This document shows positions 6,231 through 6,324 of a stretch of 6,324 bases of DNA, piece by piece. The notes under the pieces are model-generated. The model did no database searches, had not been told where the DNA came from, and worked only from the letters and a program-made list of their open reading frames with translations. How positions within the stretch are numbered: the stretch's first letter is position 1; each line of letters opens with the position of its first letter. Both the position numbers and the translations under genes were made by a program. Source of the stretch: an uncultured Bacteroides sp. (GTDB lineage Bacteria; Bacteroidota; Bacteroidia; Bacteroidales; Bacteroidaceae); NCBI RefSeq assembly GCF_900547205.1, contig NZ_URFY01000099.1:1-6324 (forward strand), given 5' to 3'.

Positions 6231-6266
6231 GAAAGCCTCGCCCGTCGATAAGACAAGCGAGGCTTC
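6231..6266 (-). terminator. rRNA operon terminator after 5S
   Basis: AAGCCTCGC and GCGAGGCTT (6257-6265 and 6233-6241) form a perfect 9-base-pair GC-rich stem with a 15-base loop. On the minus strand it is followed by TTCTGTTTTTCC. It sits a few bases beyond the 5S 3' end, as expected for the end of an rRNA operon. Confidence 0.85.
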
Positions 6267-6272
6267 TATAAA

Positions 6273-6324
6273 AACGGCGGCTACCTACTCTCCCACTGTT
6301 ACGCAGTACCATCGGCGTGACGAG
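6273..6324 (-). rRNA. rrf: 5S ribosomal RNA, 3' part
   Basis: Read on the minus strand the segment contains GTCACGCCGATGGTACTGCG and then GGGAGAGTAGGTAGCCGCCG, the conserved 3' half of Bacteroides 5S rRNA (the helix IV/V region and the 3' strand of helix I). The 5' half lies beyond the right edge. The mature 3' end is placed near 6273-6275 by similarity to known 5S and is approximate. Its presence implies a 16S-23S-5S operon upstream on the same strand. Confidence 0.93.

Noticed and set aside
1..6324. Search for a defence system, CRISPR array, insertion sequence, prophage or new gene system
   Set aside because: All coding space is taken by well-known housekeeping families; no array of spaced repeats, transposase, integrase or unknown conserved gene is present.

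Overview
The window looks like an ordinary core-genome stretch of a Bacteroides (Bacteroidota) chromosome. The signs are promoter boxes of the Bacteroides form TAnnTTTG, near absence of Shine-Dalgarno sites, protein sequences that read as Bacteroides versions of their families, and the order 5S rRNA, DUF177, rpmF, fabH, era, der. The species cannot be fixed from the sequence alone.

Left part (1-903, minus strand): the 5' end of an MlaF-like ABC ATPase gene, cut by the window edge, and the full gene for its MlaE-like permease. They overlap by ATGA and encode parts of a phospholipid transporter that maintains outer-membrane lipid asymmetry. Middle (979-1740, plus strand): an LptB-type ATPase of the lipopolysaccharide transport machine, read divergently from mlaE. 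The 75-bp gap holds two facing TACATTTG boxes. The two ATPase systems on either side of this gap both move lipids to or from the outer membrane.

Convergent junction (1741-1903): lptB and der end toward each other over a strong 18-bp stem that can serve as a terminator in both directions. It is flanked by inverted copies of a decamer-based intergenic repeat.

Right part (1904-6159, minus strand): reading leftward, DUF177/YceD, ribosomal protein L32, FabH, Era and Der. This is a ribosome-assembly and fatty-acid-initiation cluster. A promoter of Bacteroides type lies just before DUF177, a hairpin sits in the rpmF-fabH gap, and an intrinsic terminator separates fabH from era. At the right edge, also on the minus strand, is the 3' end of a 5S rRNA followed by its terminator, so an rRNA operon lies directly upstream of the cluster.

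I found no mobile element, CRISPR array, defence locus or unknown protein family. The items worth a second look are regulatory and structural: the overlapping divergent promoters, the repeat-flanked terminator, the fabH leader hairpin and the internal terminator.
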